DNA from: Massilia sp. UMI-21
GTDB taxonomy: Bacteria > Pseudomonadota > Gammaproteobacteria > Burkholderiales > Burkholderiaceae_D
DNA: 64,000 nt
Direction of reading: 5' to 3'
NCBI GenBank assembly: GCA_015277795.1
Contig: CP063848.1
Coordinates: 3,038,001-3,102,000, forward strand
The position numbers and the translations under genes are program-made. Below, piece after piece: positions 1-11,662 of this stretch. Each line of letters opens with the position of its first letter. Position 1 is the first letter of the stretch. The notes under the pieces are model-generated. The model was not told where the DNA came from and did no database searches. It worked only from the letters and a program-made list of their open reading frames with translations.

Positions 1-2
1 GG

Positions 3-446
3 CAAGACGTGCTGGTCTACACCAGCGATCCGCTGCCCAAGCCGCTCAGCGTGGCCGGTTTCGTGGATGCCGTGCTGAAGGTCTCGTCGAACGCGAAAGA
101 CACCGACTTCGCCGTGAAGCTGGTCGATGTCGCGCCCGACGGCACCGCCTGGATCATCGGCGACACGATCTTCCGCGCCCGTTACCGCAACGGTTTCGAC
201 CAGCCGGCCATGCTCAGTCCCGGTGAAGTGGTGACGATCCGGCCGACCCCGATCGCCACCGCGCTCCAGTTCGGCGCCGGCCACCGCATCCGGGTCGAGG
301 TGACCTCCTCGAACTTCCCGAAGTTCGTGCGCAACCTCAACACGGGCGGGCCGAACGAGAGCGAGAAGACGGGCGTGGTGGCGGACAACGCGCTGCACCA
401 CGATGCCGGCAACCAGAGCTACATCGAACTGCCGGTGGTGCGCTGA
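3..446 (+). CDS. CocE/NonD family hydrolase, C-terminal part (5' end outside the window)
   Basis: The open frame runs in from the left edge and ends at TGA 444-446, so only the last 147 or so residues are present. The visible part looks like the jelly-roll C-terminal domain of X-Pro dipeptidyl-peptidase/CocE esterases (PF08530). It begins with the typical QDVLVYTSDPL strand. The later stretch GHRIRVEVTSSNFPKFVRNLNTG is the usual signature before the closing strands, and the protein ends in a hydrophobic IELPVV strand. The catalytic alpha/beta-hydrolase domain with its Ser-Asp-His triad must lie upstream. Family members hydrolyse esters or acyl-amide bonds (cocaine esterase, glutaryl-7-ACA acylase, Xaa-Pro peptidase). 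The substrate cannot be told from this domain. Confidence 0.85.
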   Translation, partial: QDVLVYTSDPLPKPLSVAGFVDAVLKVSSNAKDTDFAVKLVDVAPDGTAWIIGDTIFRARYRNGFDQPAMLSPGEVVTIRPTPIATALQFGAGHRIRVEVTSSNFPKFVRNLNTGGPNESEKTGVVADNALHHDAGNQSYIELPVVR

Positions 447-487
447 AGCGACAGGCTGGCGGGGCGGCGCCAGCCGACGGGGATCCC

Positions 488-759
488 ATGCGCTTTACCG
501 AATCGGTCTCGACCTGCTTGCGCAAGTACGCCAGCTTCGACGGCACCGCGCCGCGCTCCGAGTACCGGTGGTTCTGGCTGTTCCTGGTGGTCGTCGCCCT
601 GGTACTCGGCTGGTTCAGCGAGAACCTCGCGGTGCTGTTCAACCTGGCGACCCTGGTGCCGCTGATCGGCTGGATCGTGCTGGTGGTCTTTGGTGCAGGA
701 AAGCAAGGCCAAGCGCTACGGCACCTCGACGGTCGCGGCCTGAACCGTGCGCCGCCCGC

Positions 760-763
<4 letters not shown>
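488..763 (+). CDS. DUF805-type small membrane protein, shortened and probably frameshifted
   Basis: The N-terminus (CLRKYASFDGTAPRSEYRWFWLF) is the DUF805 signature, normally F-x-G-R-A-x-R-S-E-Y/F-W-x-F. Hydrophobic segments follow at about residues 28-45 and 49-68, ending in PLIGWIVLVVF. DUF805 proteins usually have 110-130 residues, with a conserved LHDTGRSGWW stretch before that last helix. Here that middle part is missing. The annotated frame ends in an unconvincing charged tail (TAG 761-763). A one-base shift at about 691-693 instead gives VQESKAKRYG and stops at TGA 741-743, which fits the usual DUF805 end (V-Q-x-S-x-x-x-N/K-R-Y/F-G). The gene therefore looks internally deleted and frameshifted, unless the sequence has an error here. 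No biochemical role is established for the family. Confidence 0.5.
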
Positions 764-3836
<3,073 letters not shown>

Positions 3837-3837
<1 letters not shown>

Positions 3838-4901
3838 TGATGGCACGTGACGATCAAACGAATGAGAATGACAGCAACACCGCGACCATGCCGATGACCA
3901 TGATCCAGGCGCTGCGCTCGGCCATGGACGTGATGATGGAACGCGACGGCAACGTGGTCGTGTTCGGCCAGGACGTCGGCTTCTTCGGCGGCGTGTTCCG
4001 CGTGACCGACGGCCTGCAGGCCAAGTACGGCAAGTCGCGCGTGTTCGACGCGCCGATCTCGGAAGGCGGCATCGTCGGCACCGCGGTGGGCATGGCGGCC
4101 TACGGCCTGCGCCCGGTGGTCGAGATCCAGTTCGCCGACTATTTCTATCCGGCGACCGACCAGATCGTGTCGGAAGCGGCGCGCCTGCGCTACCGCTCGG
4201 CCGGCGAGTTCACCTCGTCGATGGTGATCCGCATGCCCTGCGGCGGCGGCATCTACGGCGGCCAGACCCACAGCCAGAGCCCGGAGGCCTTCTTCACCCA
4301 CGTGTGCGGCCTGCGCACGGTGATGCCGTCCAATCCCTACGATGCGAAGGGCCTGCTCATCGCCTCGATCGAGAACGACGACCCGGTGATCTTCCTGGAA
4401 CCGAAGCGCCTGTACAACGGCCCCTTCGATGGCCACCACGACCGTCCGGTGGTGCCATGGTCGGGCCATGCCCTCGGCAACGTGCCGACCGGCTATTACA
4501 AGGTGGACCTCGACAAGGCGAACATCGTCCGGCCGGGCAACGACGTGACGGTGCTGGCCTACGGCACCATGGTGTGGGTGTCGGAAGCGGCCGCGCGTGA
4601 AAGCGGCATCGACGCCGAGGTGATCGACCTGCGCAGCATCTGGCCGCTGGACCTCGACACCATCGTCGAATCGGTCAAGAAGACCGGCCGCTGCGTGATC
4701 GTGCACGAGGCGACCCGCACCAGCGGTTTCGGCGCCGAGCTGGCGGCGCTGGTGCAGGAGCACTGCTTCTACCAGCTGGAGGCGCCGATCGAGCGCGTCA
4801 CCGGCTGGGATACCCCCTACCCGCATGCGCAGGAATGGGCTTACTTCCCGGGGCCGGACCGCGTTGCGGCGGCCCTGAAACGTGCGATGGAGGGACGTTA
4901 A
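3837..4901 (+). CDS. bkdA2: Branched-chain 2-oxo acid dehydrogenase E1 beta subunit
   Basis: A 354-residue partner of E1 alpha; the two form the alpha2beta2 ThDP-dependent decarboxylase. Family blocks visible are VVVFGQDVGFFGGVFRVT, DAPISEGGIVGTAVGMA, VEIQFADYFYPATDQIVSEAA and CGGGIYGGQTHSQSPEAFF, followed by the transketolase C-domain with VIDLRSIWPLD and VIVHEATRTSGFGAEL. The start overlaps the E1 alpha stop (ATG 3837; a second ATG follows directly at 3840). The first 17 residues are polar and variable, and an internal ATG at about 3888 is a less likely alternative. The coding end is followed two bases later by the E2 start. Confidence 0.93.
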
Positions 4902-4903
4902 AC

Positions 4904-6268
4904 ATGGGCATCCACGTCATTAAAATGCCGGACCTGGGCGAAGGCATCGCCGAGGTCGAAGTGGTCGCCTGGCATGTGCAGCCGGGCGACACGGTCAAGG
5001 AAGACCAGGTGCTGGCCGACGTCATGACCGACAAGGCCACCGTCGAGATCCCCTCGCCGGTCGCCGGCACCATTACCAGCCTGGGCGGCGCGGTCGGGCA
5101 GTCGCTGGCCGTGGGCGCGGAGCTGATCCGCCTGGAAGTCGAAGGCGCGGGTAACTTCTCCGGCGAGAAGGCGAAGCAGGAGCCGGTGAAGTCGGCCGCC
5201 GCAACGGCCCCGGCCGAAGAAGTCGCCGAGCCGCAGCTGGAAGCGGTAGCCCATGCGGAAGCGCAAGGGGAAGCATCCACTGGCGCGTCGGCCAAGGCGG
5301 CCGCCCCGGCGGCGCCTGCGCCGTCGACACCGCAGGCGCCGCAGGGGCGCGCCTACCAGCATGGCCCGGCGCCGATGCGCGCCGACGGCGACAAGCCGCT
5401 GGCCGCGCCGGCGGTGCGCCAGCGCGCCTGGGACCTCGGCATCGAACTGCAGTTCGTGCACGGCAGCGGCCCGGCCGGCCGCATCACGCACGCCGACCTC
5501 GATGCCCACGTGGCGGGCCGGCGCGGCGGCGCGCAAGGCCCGGGCGGCGACGCGCGCTATGCCAAACTGGAAGGCGAGCACGCCACGCCGGTGATCGGCC
5601 TGCGCCGCAAGATCGCCGAGAAGATGCAGGAAGCCAAGCGGCAGATCCCGCACTTCACCTATGTGGAAGAGATCGACGTCACCGAACTCGAACTGCTGCG
5701 CGCCCAGCTCAACGCCAGGTACGGCGCCGAGCGCGGCAAGCTGACCCTGCTGCCGCTGCTGATGCGCGCGGTGGTGCTGGCGCTGCGCCAGTACCCGATG
5801 ATGAACGCGCGCTACGACGACGCCAACAACCTCCTCACCCAGTACCAGCCGGTCCACCTGGGCATCGCGGCCCAGACCGACGCCGGACTGATGGTGCCGG
5901 TGGTGCGCCATGCCGAAGCGCGCGATCCGTGGGACAGCGCGCAGGAAGTGGCGCGCCTGGCCGATGCGGCGCGCACCGGCAAGGCCACGCGCGACGAGCT
6001 GAGCGGCTCAACCATTACCATCACCAGCCTCGGCCCGCTGGGCGGCATCGTCACCACGCCGGTGATCAACCGGCCGGAAGTGGCGATCATCGGCACCAAC
6101 CGCATCGTCGACCGTCCGGTGATCAAGGACGGCGCAATGGTGGCGCGCAAGATGATGAACCTGTCGTCCTCGTTCGACCACCGCGTCATCGACGGCCAGG
6201 TGGCGGCCAGGTTCATCCAGGCGATCCGGGGCTACCTGGAAACCCCGGCCACCATCTTCGTGGAGTAA
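4904..6268 (+). CDS. bkdB: Branched-chain 2-oxo acid dehydrogenase E2, dihydrolipoyl acyltransferase
   Basis: A 454-residue core subunit of the complex. It moves the branched acyl group from E1 to CoA by way of a lipoyl arm. A single lipoyl domain occupies about residues 3-78, with the lipoylated lysine in VMTDKATVEIP at Lys44. An Ala/Pro/Glu-rich flexible linker follows (about 85-160), then the peripheral subunit-binding domain (AAPAVRQRAWDLGIEL ... GRITHADLDAHV, about 164-202). The catalytic acyltransferase domain ends with SSSFDHRVIDGQVAARF, whose active-site His is about residue 426. The start ATG 4904 has GGAGGG upstream, inside the end of bkdA2. It belongs with the preceding E1 genes and the following E3 gene. 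Confidence 0.93.
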   Translation: MGIHVIKMPDLGEGIAEVEVVAWHVQPGDTVKEDQVLADVMTDKATVEIPSPVAGTITSLGGAVGQSLAVGAELIRLEVEGAGNFSGEKAKQEPVKSAAATAPAEEVAEPQLEAVAHAEAQGEASTGASAKAAAPAAPAPSTPQAPQGRAYQHGPAPMRADGDKPLAAPAVRQRAWDLGIELQFVHGSGPAGRITHADLDAHVAGRRGGAQGPGGDARYAKLEGEHATPVIGLRRKIAEKMQEAKRQIPHFTYVEEIDVTELELLRAQLNARYGAERGKLTLLPLLMRAVVLALRQYPMMNARYDDANNLLTQYQPVHLGIAAQTDAGLMVPVVRHAEARDPWDSAQEVARLADAARTGKATRDELSGSTITITSLGPLGGIVTTPVINRPEVAIIGTNRIVDRPVIKDGAMVARKMMNLSSSFDHRVIDGQVAARFIQAIRGYLETPATIFVE

Positions 6269-6271
6269 AGC

Positions 6272-7696
6272 ATGGAGACATTACATACCACCCTGCTCAT
6301 CATCGGTGGCGGACCCGGCGGCTACGTGGCCGGCATCCGCGCCGGCCAGCTCGGCGTGCCGACCATCCTGGTCGAAGGCGCCACGCCCGGCGGCACCTGC
6401 CTGAACATCGGTTGCATCCCCTCGAAGGCCCTGATCCACGCGGCCGACGAGTTCTGCAAGGTGCGCAGCTATGCGGCCGAGACCTCGCCGCTGGGCATCA
6501 CCTTCGGGGCAACGGCGGCCACGCCGGGCATCGACCTCGATCGCACGGTGGCCTGGAAGGACGGCATCGTCAAGAAGCTCACCGGCGGCGTCGGCGCCCT
6601 GCTCAAGAAGAACGGCGTCAAGCTCGTGGACGGCTGGGCCACCATCCTGGATGGCAAGACCGTCGAGGTGCGCCCGGACGGCGCCGGCGAGGCCACGGTG
6701 CGCATCCGCTGCGAGCACATGCTGCTGGCCAGCGGCTCGGAAGCCGTGGAGCTCCCCTTCATGCCCTTCGGCGGCCCGGTCATTTCCTCGACCGAGGCGC
6801 TGTCGCCGGGCGAGATCCCGCAGCGCCTGGTGGTGGTGGGCGCCGGCTACATCGGCCTGGAGCTCGGCACCGCCTACCGCAAGCTGGGCAGCCAGGTGAC
6901 GGTGGTCGAAGCCGCCGACCGCATCCTGCCCGCCTACGACGCCGACCTGGTCAAGCCCGTGGCGGCCAGCCTGGCGCGCCTGGGCGTCGAGCTGCGCCTG
7001 GGCACCTCGGTGCTGGGCATGGACGGCGAAGCCGGCCAGCAGCGGGTGCGGGTGCGCGACGCCTCCGGCGTCGAAGCCCTGCTGGAAGCGGACCGGGTGC
7101 TGGTGGCGGTCGGCCGCAAGCCGCGCACCACGGGCTGGGGCCTGGAAAACCTGATGCTCGACATGAACGGGCGCGCAGTAAAGGTCGACGACGGGTGCCG
7201 CACCTCGATGCGCAACGTGTGGGCGATCGGCGACCTCACCGGCGAACCGATGCTGGCCCACCGCGCCATGGCGCAGGGCGAGATGGTGGCCGAGATCATC
7301 TCCGGCAAGCGCCGCCACTTCGCACCAAGCGCGATTCCGGCGGTGTGCTACACCGACCCGGAAATCGTGGTGGCCGGGATGTCGCCGCTGGAAGCCGACA
7401 AGGCCGGCATCGAGATCGTCACCGCCAACTTCCCGTTCAGCGCCAACGGCCGCGCCATGACCATCGCAAGCACGGAAGGTTTCGTGCGCGTGGTGGCGCG
7501 CAAGAGCGACCACCGCATCATCGGCTGGCAGGCGGTGGGCGGGGCGGTCTCGGAACTGGCGGCCGGCTTCACCCAATCGATCGAACTCGGCGCCCAGCTC
7601 GAGGACATCGCCGGCACCATCCACGCCCATCCGACCCTGGGCGAGGCGGTGCAGGAAGCCGCCCTGCGCGCGCTGGGCCACGCGCTGCACATCTAG
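6272..7696 (+). CDS. lpd: Dihydrolipoyl dehydrogenase (E3 of the branched-chain complex)
   Basis: A 474-residue FAD flavoprotein that re-oxidises the dihydrolipoyl group of E2 with NAD+. The FAD-binding fingerprint [19 protein letters not shown] is at residues 10-28. The redox-active disulfide is in [15 protein letters not shown] (Cys43/Cys48). The NAD-binding motif [14 protein letters not shown] and the second FAD motif [17 protein letters not shown] follow, and the C-terminal interface has the catalytic [14 protein letters not shown]is-Glu pair. Placed three bases after the E2 stop, it is probably the dedicated E3 (LPD-Val type) of this complex. It could also serve other 2-oxo acid dehydrogenases. 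A GC-rich hairpin follows the stop codon. Confidence 0.93.
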   Translation: METLHTTLLIIGGGPGGYVAGIRAGQLGVPTILVEGATPGGTCLNIGCIPSKALIHAADEFCKVRSYAAETSPLGITFGATAATPGIDLDRTVAWKDGIVKKLTGGVGALLKKNGVKLVDGWATILDGKTVEVRPDGAGEATVRIRCEHMLLASGSEAVELPFMPFGGPVISSTEALSPGEIPQRLVVVGAGYIGLELGTAYRKLGSQVTVVEAADRILPAYDADLVKPVAASLARLGVELRLGTSVLGMDGEAGQQRVRVRDASGVEALLEADRVLVAVGRKPRTTGWGLENLMLDMNGRAVKVDDGCRTSMRNVWAIGDLTGEPMLAHRAMAQGEMVAEIISGKRRHFAPSAIPAVCYTDPEIVVAGMSPLEADKAGIEIVTANFPFSANGRAMTIASTEGFVRVVARKSDHRIIGWQAVGGAVSELAAGFTQSIELGAQLEDIAGTIHAHPTLGEAVQEAALRALGHALHI

Positions 7697-7705
7697 CCCC
7701 GCTGC

Positions 7706-7729
7706 GCTGCCGCCCGTCCGGGCGGCAGC
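7706..7729 (+). terminator. Hairpin after the bkd operon, terminator-like
   Basis: GCTGCCGCCCG and CGGGCGGCAGC form a perfect inverted repeat nine bases after the lpd stop. It is followed by TT and a run of nine C rather than a T-tract. The position suggests it ends the bkd transcript, but without a U-run intrinsic termination is not certain. Confidence 0.5.
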
Positions 7730-7754
7730 TTCCCCCCCCCACCTCGACCATGAA

Positions 7755-7860
7755 AAGTTTGCCCCTGGCGCTGTACGGGCAAACAATATATGCATATTTA
7801 GTTACATTTGCAAACAATATTTGCAAAATTGTGTATGGTGAAAGTTTGCGATAAATGTAT
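7755..7860 (+). promoter_or_regulatory. AT-rich control region with repeated TTTGCAAA palindromes
   Basis: About 105 bases stand out as strongly AT-rich between GC-rich genes. Two copies of the palindrome TTTGCAAA (7807-7814 and 7820-7827) are 13 bp apart centre to centre. The 11-mer GCAAACAATAT occurs at 7779-7789 and again at 7810-7820. Further AGTTTGC half-sites lie at about 7757 and 7842. This looks like a multi-site operator and promoter for the outer-membrane gene at 7928. The protein that binds it is unknown, and I cannot place -35/-10 boxes confidently. Confidence 0.5.
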
Positions 7861-7927
7861 CCCAGATGCAATAATCGCAGCGCGCTCGGGAATGTCCCCC
7901 GGCGCATCACCAGAATAAAGGCATTCC

Positions 7928-8446
7928 ATGTTCAAGAAAATCGCAGCCGCCGGCGCCCTGCTCCTGGCCGCCTCGGCAGCCTCGGCAGCCCAGCCGAACA
8001 CCTTCTACGCCGGCGCCGACATTGGCAGGACCGAGGTCGACGACTTCTCCGGGCACGACACCAGCGTCGGCGCCTTCGTCGGCTACCAATTCCACCAGAA
8101 CGTCGCCGTCGAAGGCGGCTTGCGCCGCCTGGCCGAGTACGACATCGGCGTGCTGACGGGTGGCCTGATGCGCGCTGGCGACGTCCGGGTGAATCAGGCC
8201 CACCTGTCGCTGGTCGGCAGCCTGCCGGTGGGCGAAAGCTTCAGCGTCTACGGCCGCCTCGGCGCCAATCGCCTCGAAGCCCGGATCAGCACGCCCGGCT
8301 ACCAGGGCAAGGATTCCACCACCAGGGCCCTGTACGGCGTCGGCCTGAGCTACGCCTACAGCCCGGCCGTGTCGGCCCGCCTCGAAGTGCAGAAGCCGTC
8401 GAGCGACGCCAGCAACCTCAGCGCGGGCCTGTCCTACCGGTTCTGA
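7928..8446 (+). CDS. Small outer-membrane beta-barrel protein (OmpA/OMP_b-brl-like)
   Basis: A 172-residue secreted protein. Residues 1-20 form a signal peptide (Lys-Lys, Ala/Leu core, cleavage after SAASA). The mature part is a series of alternating amphipathic strands, for example FYAGADIGRTEV, VGAFVGYQFHQNVAVEGGL, LSLVGSLPVGESFSVYGRLGANRL and ALYGVGLSYAYSPAVSARLEV. It ends in an aromatic residue (LSAGLSYRF), the usual signal for BAM-dependent membrane insertion. Length and pattern fit an eight-stranded barrel of the OMP_b-brl class. No transport or binding role can be assigned. It is apparently monocistronic, behind the AT-rich region at 7755-7860. Confidence 0.75.
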   Translation: MFKKIAAAGALLLAASAASAAQPNTFYAGADIGRTEVDDFSGHDTSVGAFVGYQFHQNVAVEGGLRRLAEYDIGVLTGGLMRAGDVRVNQAHLSLVGSLPVGESFSVYGRLGANRLEARISTPGYQGKDSTTRALYGVGLSYAYSPAVSARLEVQKPSSDASNLSAGLSYRF

Positions 8447-8474
8447 GCATGCGCGGCGGCGCCTGCCGCTTCCG

Positions 8475-8494
8475 GGCCCGGCCCCGTCCGGGTC
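8475..8494 (+). terminator. Possible weak hairpin after the barrel gene
   Basis: GGCCCGG and CCGGGTC can pair, with one G-U wobble, around a six-base loop. This is about 30 bases after the barrel gene stop. Only TT follows directly, with ATTT a few bases later. Confidence 0.25.
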
Positions 8495-8505
8495 TTGCGA
8501 ATTTC

Positions 8506-8582
8506 CGTAGGGTGGTCGGCTCGACCGACCGCGCGTTCAGCCCCGCCATGCGATGCGACAACGCGTCCCGGACCACCCGACG
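8506..8582. repeat. 77-bp palindromic intergenic repeat with CGTAGGGTGG ends
   Basis: The ends CGTAGGGTGGTC (8506-8517) and GACCACCCGACG (8571-8582) are inverted repeats with one mismatch. Inside lie a hairpin (GTCGG-CTCGA-CCGAC) and an inverted CGCGTT (8532-8537) / AACGCG (8560-8565) pair. The right 20 bases recur at 21017-21036 with two differences, so this is a dispersed element. It resembles REP/MITE-like sequences: no coding capacity, lying between two convergent genes. Confidence 0.6.
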
Positions 8583-8630
8583 TGCCATGACAAGCAGGTC
8601 GTTGTCACGGCGATGGTCACGACAATGCAT

Positions 8631-9281
8631 TCAGTCGGACGGTCCCTGGGCGGCCCGCACGCGCTTCCCCGGCGCCGCCGACAGCACGGTGCCGAGCCGC
8701 AGCGCGGTGTCGACCACGCTATCGATGCCCGGCGCATAGCCATCGTCGATCCAGCGCAGCGCGATGTGGATCACGCCGCCGACCACGCCGGCTTCCAGCA
8801 GCGCGTCCTGCGGCGCGCCGGCCGGCGCCACGATGCGCGCCACCTCGCGCCCGATGGCGCGCAACGCGGCATCGAAGGCCTGGTCCACCGCGCGGCTGAC
8901 GCCGCGGATCTCCACCAGGAATACCCGGGCCGACTGCGGCTCGCGCTGCAGCGCGGCGAAGTAGGCGCGCAGCATGGCGCGCGAGCGCGCGATGCGGCCG
9001 CGTCCGGCGTCGCGGGCAGCCTGCGTGATCGCCCCCAGTACCGAATAGGTGACCGCATTGAAGGAGTCGATCAGCAGCGCTTCGCTGTTGGCGAAGGATT
9101 CGTAGAAATACCGCTCGGTCAGGCCGGCGGCTTCGCAGACCGCCTTGACGGTGGCCTGGTGGTAGCCTCGCTCGCCATACACGGCAATCGCGGCCGCGAT
9201 CAGGCGCGCCCGGCGGTCGGCACGGCGCGCCTCCTGGGACATGCCGCGGTAGGAACGGGCGGTGGTGAGCTCTGCTGTCAT
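8631..9281 (-). CDS. TetR/AcrR family transcriptional regulator
   Basis: A 216-residue repressor-type protein. An N-terminal TetR helix-turn-helix lies at about residues 22-68 (RRARLIAAAIAVYGERGYHQATVKAVCEAAGLTERYFYESFANSEALL). The all-alpha ligand and dimerisation domain fills the rest. It is divergent from the monooxygenase operon at 9378, with only 96 bases between the starts. That gap holds an almost perfect palindrome, so it most likely controls that operon and itself in response to a hydrophobic ligand. TetR neighbours are common for EthA/MymA-like monooxygenase clusters. The ligand is not predictable. Confidence 0.88.
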   Translation of the reverse strand: MTAELTTARSYRGMSQEARRADRRARLIAAAIAVYGERGYHQATVKAVCEAAGLTERYFYESFANSEALLIDSFNAVTYSVLGAITQAARDAGRGRIARSRAMLRAYFAALQREPQSARVFLVEIRGVSRAVDQAFDAALRAIGREVARIVAPAGAPQDALLEAGVVGGVIHIALRWIDDGYAPGIDSVVDTALRLGTVLSAAPGKRVRAAQGPSD

Positions 9282-9302
9282 GGCGACATTCTACACAGAA
9301 AC

Positions 9303-9335
9303 TTGTCATGCAAATTCTGACAATGTACAGTGTCA
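9303..9335. promoter_or_regulatory. Probable TetR operator between regulator and monooxygenase operon
   Basis: TGACA-A-TGTACA-G-TGTCA (9318-9335) is symmetric apart from one base pair. A further TTGTCA at 9303-9308 forms a second inverted pair with TGACAA at 9318-9323. The three half-sites sit in the 96-base divergent gap, where a local TetR regulator would bind. Confidence 0.5.
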
Positions 9336-9377
9336 TCAAAGGACCCGGAACAAGTTCGAAGAACATCGTGAGACACC

Positions 9378-10859
9378 ATGCAAACAACCGCAGCATCATC
9401 GGACGCGCCCCTGGACGTCCTGATCGTGGGCGCCGGCCTGTCCGGCATCGGCGCCGCCAGCGCGCTGCAGCGGGGCTGCCCCGGCAAGCGCTACGCCATC
9501 CTCGAAGCGCGCGAGGCCATCGGCGGCACCTGGGACCTGTTCCGCTATCCCGGCATCCGCTCCGACTCCGACATGTACACGCTCGGCTACGCTTTCCGGC
9601 CCTGGCTGGACCCCAAGGCGATCGCCGACGGTCCGGCCATCCTCGACTACGTGCGCAGCACCGCGCGCGAGCACGGCATCGACGCCCACATCCGCTTCGG
9701 CCACAAGCTGGTGGGGGCGAGCTGGTGCTCGCAAGAGGCGCTCTGGACCGTGCAGGCCCGTCTGCCGGACGGCGAGCTGCGCAGCCTGCAGGCGCGCTTC
9801 CTCTACCTGTGCAGTGGCTACTACAGCTACGACCAGGCCTACCGCCCGCGCTTCGAGGGCGAAGACGACTACCGGGGCCGCATCGTGCAGCCGCAGTTCT
9901 GGCCCGGGGACCTCGACTACGCCGGCCAGAACGTGGTGGTGGTCGGCAGCGGCGCCACCGCGGTGACCGTGGTGCCGGCGATGAGCGCGCGCGCCGCCCA
10001 CGTCACCATGCTGCAGCGCTCGCCCACCTACGTGGTGGCGCGCCCTTCGCGCTACGGGTTCGCGCACCGCATGCGCAGCCTGTTCCCGGAACAACTGGCG
10101 TACACGCTGACCCGCTGGCGCATCATCGGCGAAAGCATGTTCCTGTACTGGCTGGCGCGCAGCAAGCCGGCCCTGGTCAAGCGCAGGATCGTCGAGATGG
10201 CAGGACAGCAGCTGGGTTCGCGCGAGGCCGCCGCCGCCCACTTCACGCCCCGCTACCAGCCCTGGGACCAGCGCATCTGCGTGGTGCCCGACGGCGACCT
10301 GTTCGGCGCGATCCGCAGCGGGAAAGCGTCCGTGGTGACCGACCGCATCGCGCGTTTCACCCCGCACGGCATCCTGCTGCAGTCGGGGCGCGAGCTGCGC
10401 GCCGACCTGGTGGTGATGGCGACCGGGCTCACCCTGGAACTGTTCGGCGGGGCCACCCTGGCGGTGGACGGCAAGCCGATCGATCCCAGCCGGGCCATGT
10501 CGTACAAGGGCATGATGCTCAGCGGCGTGCCGAACTGCGCGCTGGCCTTCGGCTACACCAATGCCTCCTGGACCCTGAAGGCCGACCTGACGGCAGGCTG
10601 GGTGTGCCGCCTGCTGCGCCACATGGACGCGCGTGGCCAGGCCATCGCGGTCGCGCCGCGCGATCCCGCGGTGGCCGAGGCGCCCTTCCTGGACTTCAAT
10701 TCCGGCTACGTGGAGCGGGCCCGCCACCTGCTGCCCAAGCAGGGCGCGCGCAAGCCCTGGCAGGTCCACCAGAACTACCTGCGCGACCTGCTGACGATCC
10801 GCTTCGGCCGCATCGAGGACGGCGTCCTGCGCTTCGGCGCGCGCGGGGCGCTGCCATGA
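9378..10859 (+). CDS. FAD-dependent Baeyer-Villiger-type monooxygenase (EthA-like)
   Basis: A 493-residue flavoprotein. The FAD Rossmann motif VLIVGAGLSGIG is at residues 14-25, and EAREAIGGTWDLFRYPGIRSDSDM is typical of class B monooxygenases. The NADPH motif VVVVGSGATAVTVVPAM starts at 186. The Baeyer-Villiger fingerprint F-x-G-x-x-x-H-x-x-x-W-P/D appears here as Y165-R-G-R-I-V-Q171-P-Q-F-W-P176. The normally conserved His is therefore Gln (codon CAG 9888-9890) and the Phe is Tyr. Such enzymes insert oxygen into ketones or oxidise S/N atoms; the changed fingerprint makes the exact reaction uncertain. Its stop overlaps the following SDR start (ATGA). With the SDR and hydrolase it suggests oxidation of an alcohol to a ketone, then an ester, then hydrolysis. 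Confidence 0.85.
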   Translation: MQTTAASSDAPLDVLIVGAGLSGIGAASALQRGCPGKRYAILEAREAIGGTWDLFRYPGIRSDSDMYTLGYAFRPWLDPKAIADGPAILDYVRSTAREHGIDAHIRFGHKLVGASWCSQEALWTVQARLPDGELRSLQARFLYLCSGYYSYDQAYRPRFEGEDDYRGRIVQPQFWPGDLDYAGQNVVVVGSGATAVTVVPAMSARAAHVTMLQRSPTYVVARPSRYGFAHRMRSLFPEQLAYTLTRWRIIGESMFLYWLARSKPALVKRRIVEMAGQQLGSREAAAAHFTPRYQPWDQRICVVPDGDLFGAIRSGKASVVTDRIARFTPHGILLQSGRELRADLVVMATGLTLELFGGATLAVDGKPIDPSRAMSYKGMMLSGVPNCALAFGYTNASWTLKADLTAGWVCRLLRHMDARGQAIAVAPRDPAVAEAPFLDFNSGYVERARHLLPKQGARKPWQVHQNYLRDLLTIRFGRIEDGVLRFGARGALP

Positions 10860-11662
10860 AGCTGGCCAATCGCGTTGCCGTGATCACCGGCGCGGGCGGC
10901 GGCATCGGCCGCGCCACGGCCCTGGCGCTGGCGCGGCGCGGCTGCCACCTGGCCCTGGCCGACATCGACGCCGCCGCCGCGGACAGTTGCGCCCAGGCCG
11001 CCCGCCAGCTGGGCGTGCGCGCGTTCGGCCATGGCCTGGACGTGGCCGACCGCGCCGCCGTGCGCGCCCTGCCGGCCGCCGTGCTGGCGACCCACGGCCG
11101 GGTCGACCTCTTGATCAACAATGCCGGCGTGGCCCTGGGCGGCAGCTTCGAACAGGTCGGCGAGGACGATTTCGACTGGCTCATGGACATCAACTTCCAT
11201 GCCGTGGTGCGCATGACGCGCGCTTTCCTGCCGGCGCTGCGCGGCAGCGACGACGCCCGCATCGTCAACCTCTCGAGCATCTACGGCATCGTCGCGCCGC
11301 CCGGCCAGAGCGCCTATTCGGCCAGCAAGTTCGCGGTGCGCGGCTTCAGCAACGCCCTGCGCCACGAACTCGAAGGCAGCACCGTGGCCGTCAGCGTGGT
11401 GCACCCGGGCGGCGTGGCCACCGCGATCGCGCAGAATGCGCGCGCGCCGGCCGGCGCACCGGCGCAGGAGATCGAGCGCGGCCGCGCCCTGGCGCAGCGC
11501 CTGCTGCGCATGGCGCCCGAGCAGGCCGGCGAGATCATCGTGCGCGGCATCGAGCGACGCCAGGCGCGCATCCTGGTGGGCAGGGACGCCCGCTTCGTGG
11601 CCCTGCTCGAACGCCTGAGCCCCGTCCATTACTGGAAACTCTTGAAGAAAGCGACTGCATGA
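10856..11662 (+). CDS. Short-chain dehydrogenase/reductase
   Basis: A 268-residue classical SDR. The nucleotide-binding TGAGGGIG is at residues 11-18 and NNAG at 89-92. The catalytic Ser is at about 140-141 (VNLSSIYG), with Tyr154 and Lys158 in YSASK. Asp at about 36 after the second beta strand (LADID) favours NAD(H), though preference cannot be fixed by eye. It starts inside the monooxygenase stop (ATGA) and ends inside the hydrolase start, so the three genes are translationally coupled. It probably converts an alcohol to the ketone used by the monooxygenase, or the reverse. The substrate is unknown. Confidence 0.88.
   Translation: MKLANRVAVITGAGGGIGRATALALARRGCHLALADIDAAAADSCAQAARQLGVRAFGHGLDVADRAAVRALPAAVLATHGRVDLLINNAGVALGGSFEQVGEDDFDWLMDINFHAVVRMTRAFLPALRGSDDARIVNLSSIYGIVAPPGQSAYSASKFAVRGFSNALRHELEGSTVAVSVVHPGGVATAIAQNARAPAGAPAQEIERGRALAQRLLRMAPEQAGEIIVRGIERRQARILVGRDARFVALLERLSPVHYWKLLKKATA

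Noticed and set aside
7750..7854. Short 34-codon frame (MKSLPLALYG...) in the AT-rich region after lpd
   Set aside because: No ribosome-binding site, it overlaps the repeated TTTGCAAA operator motifs, and its composition follows the AT-rich DNA rather than a protein.
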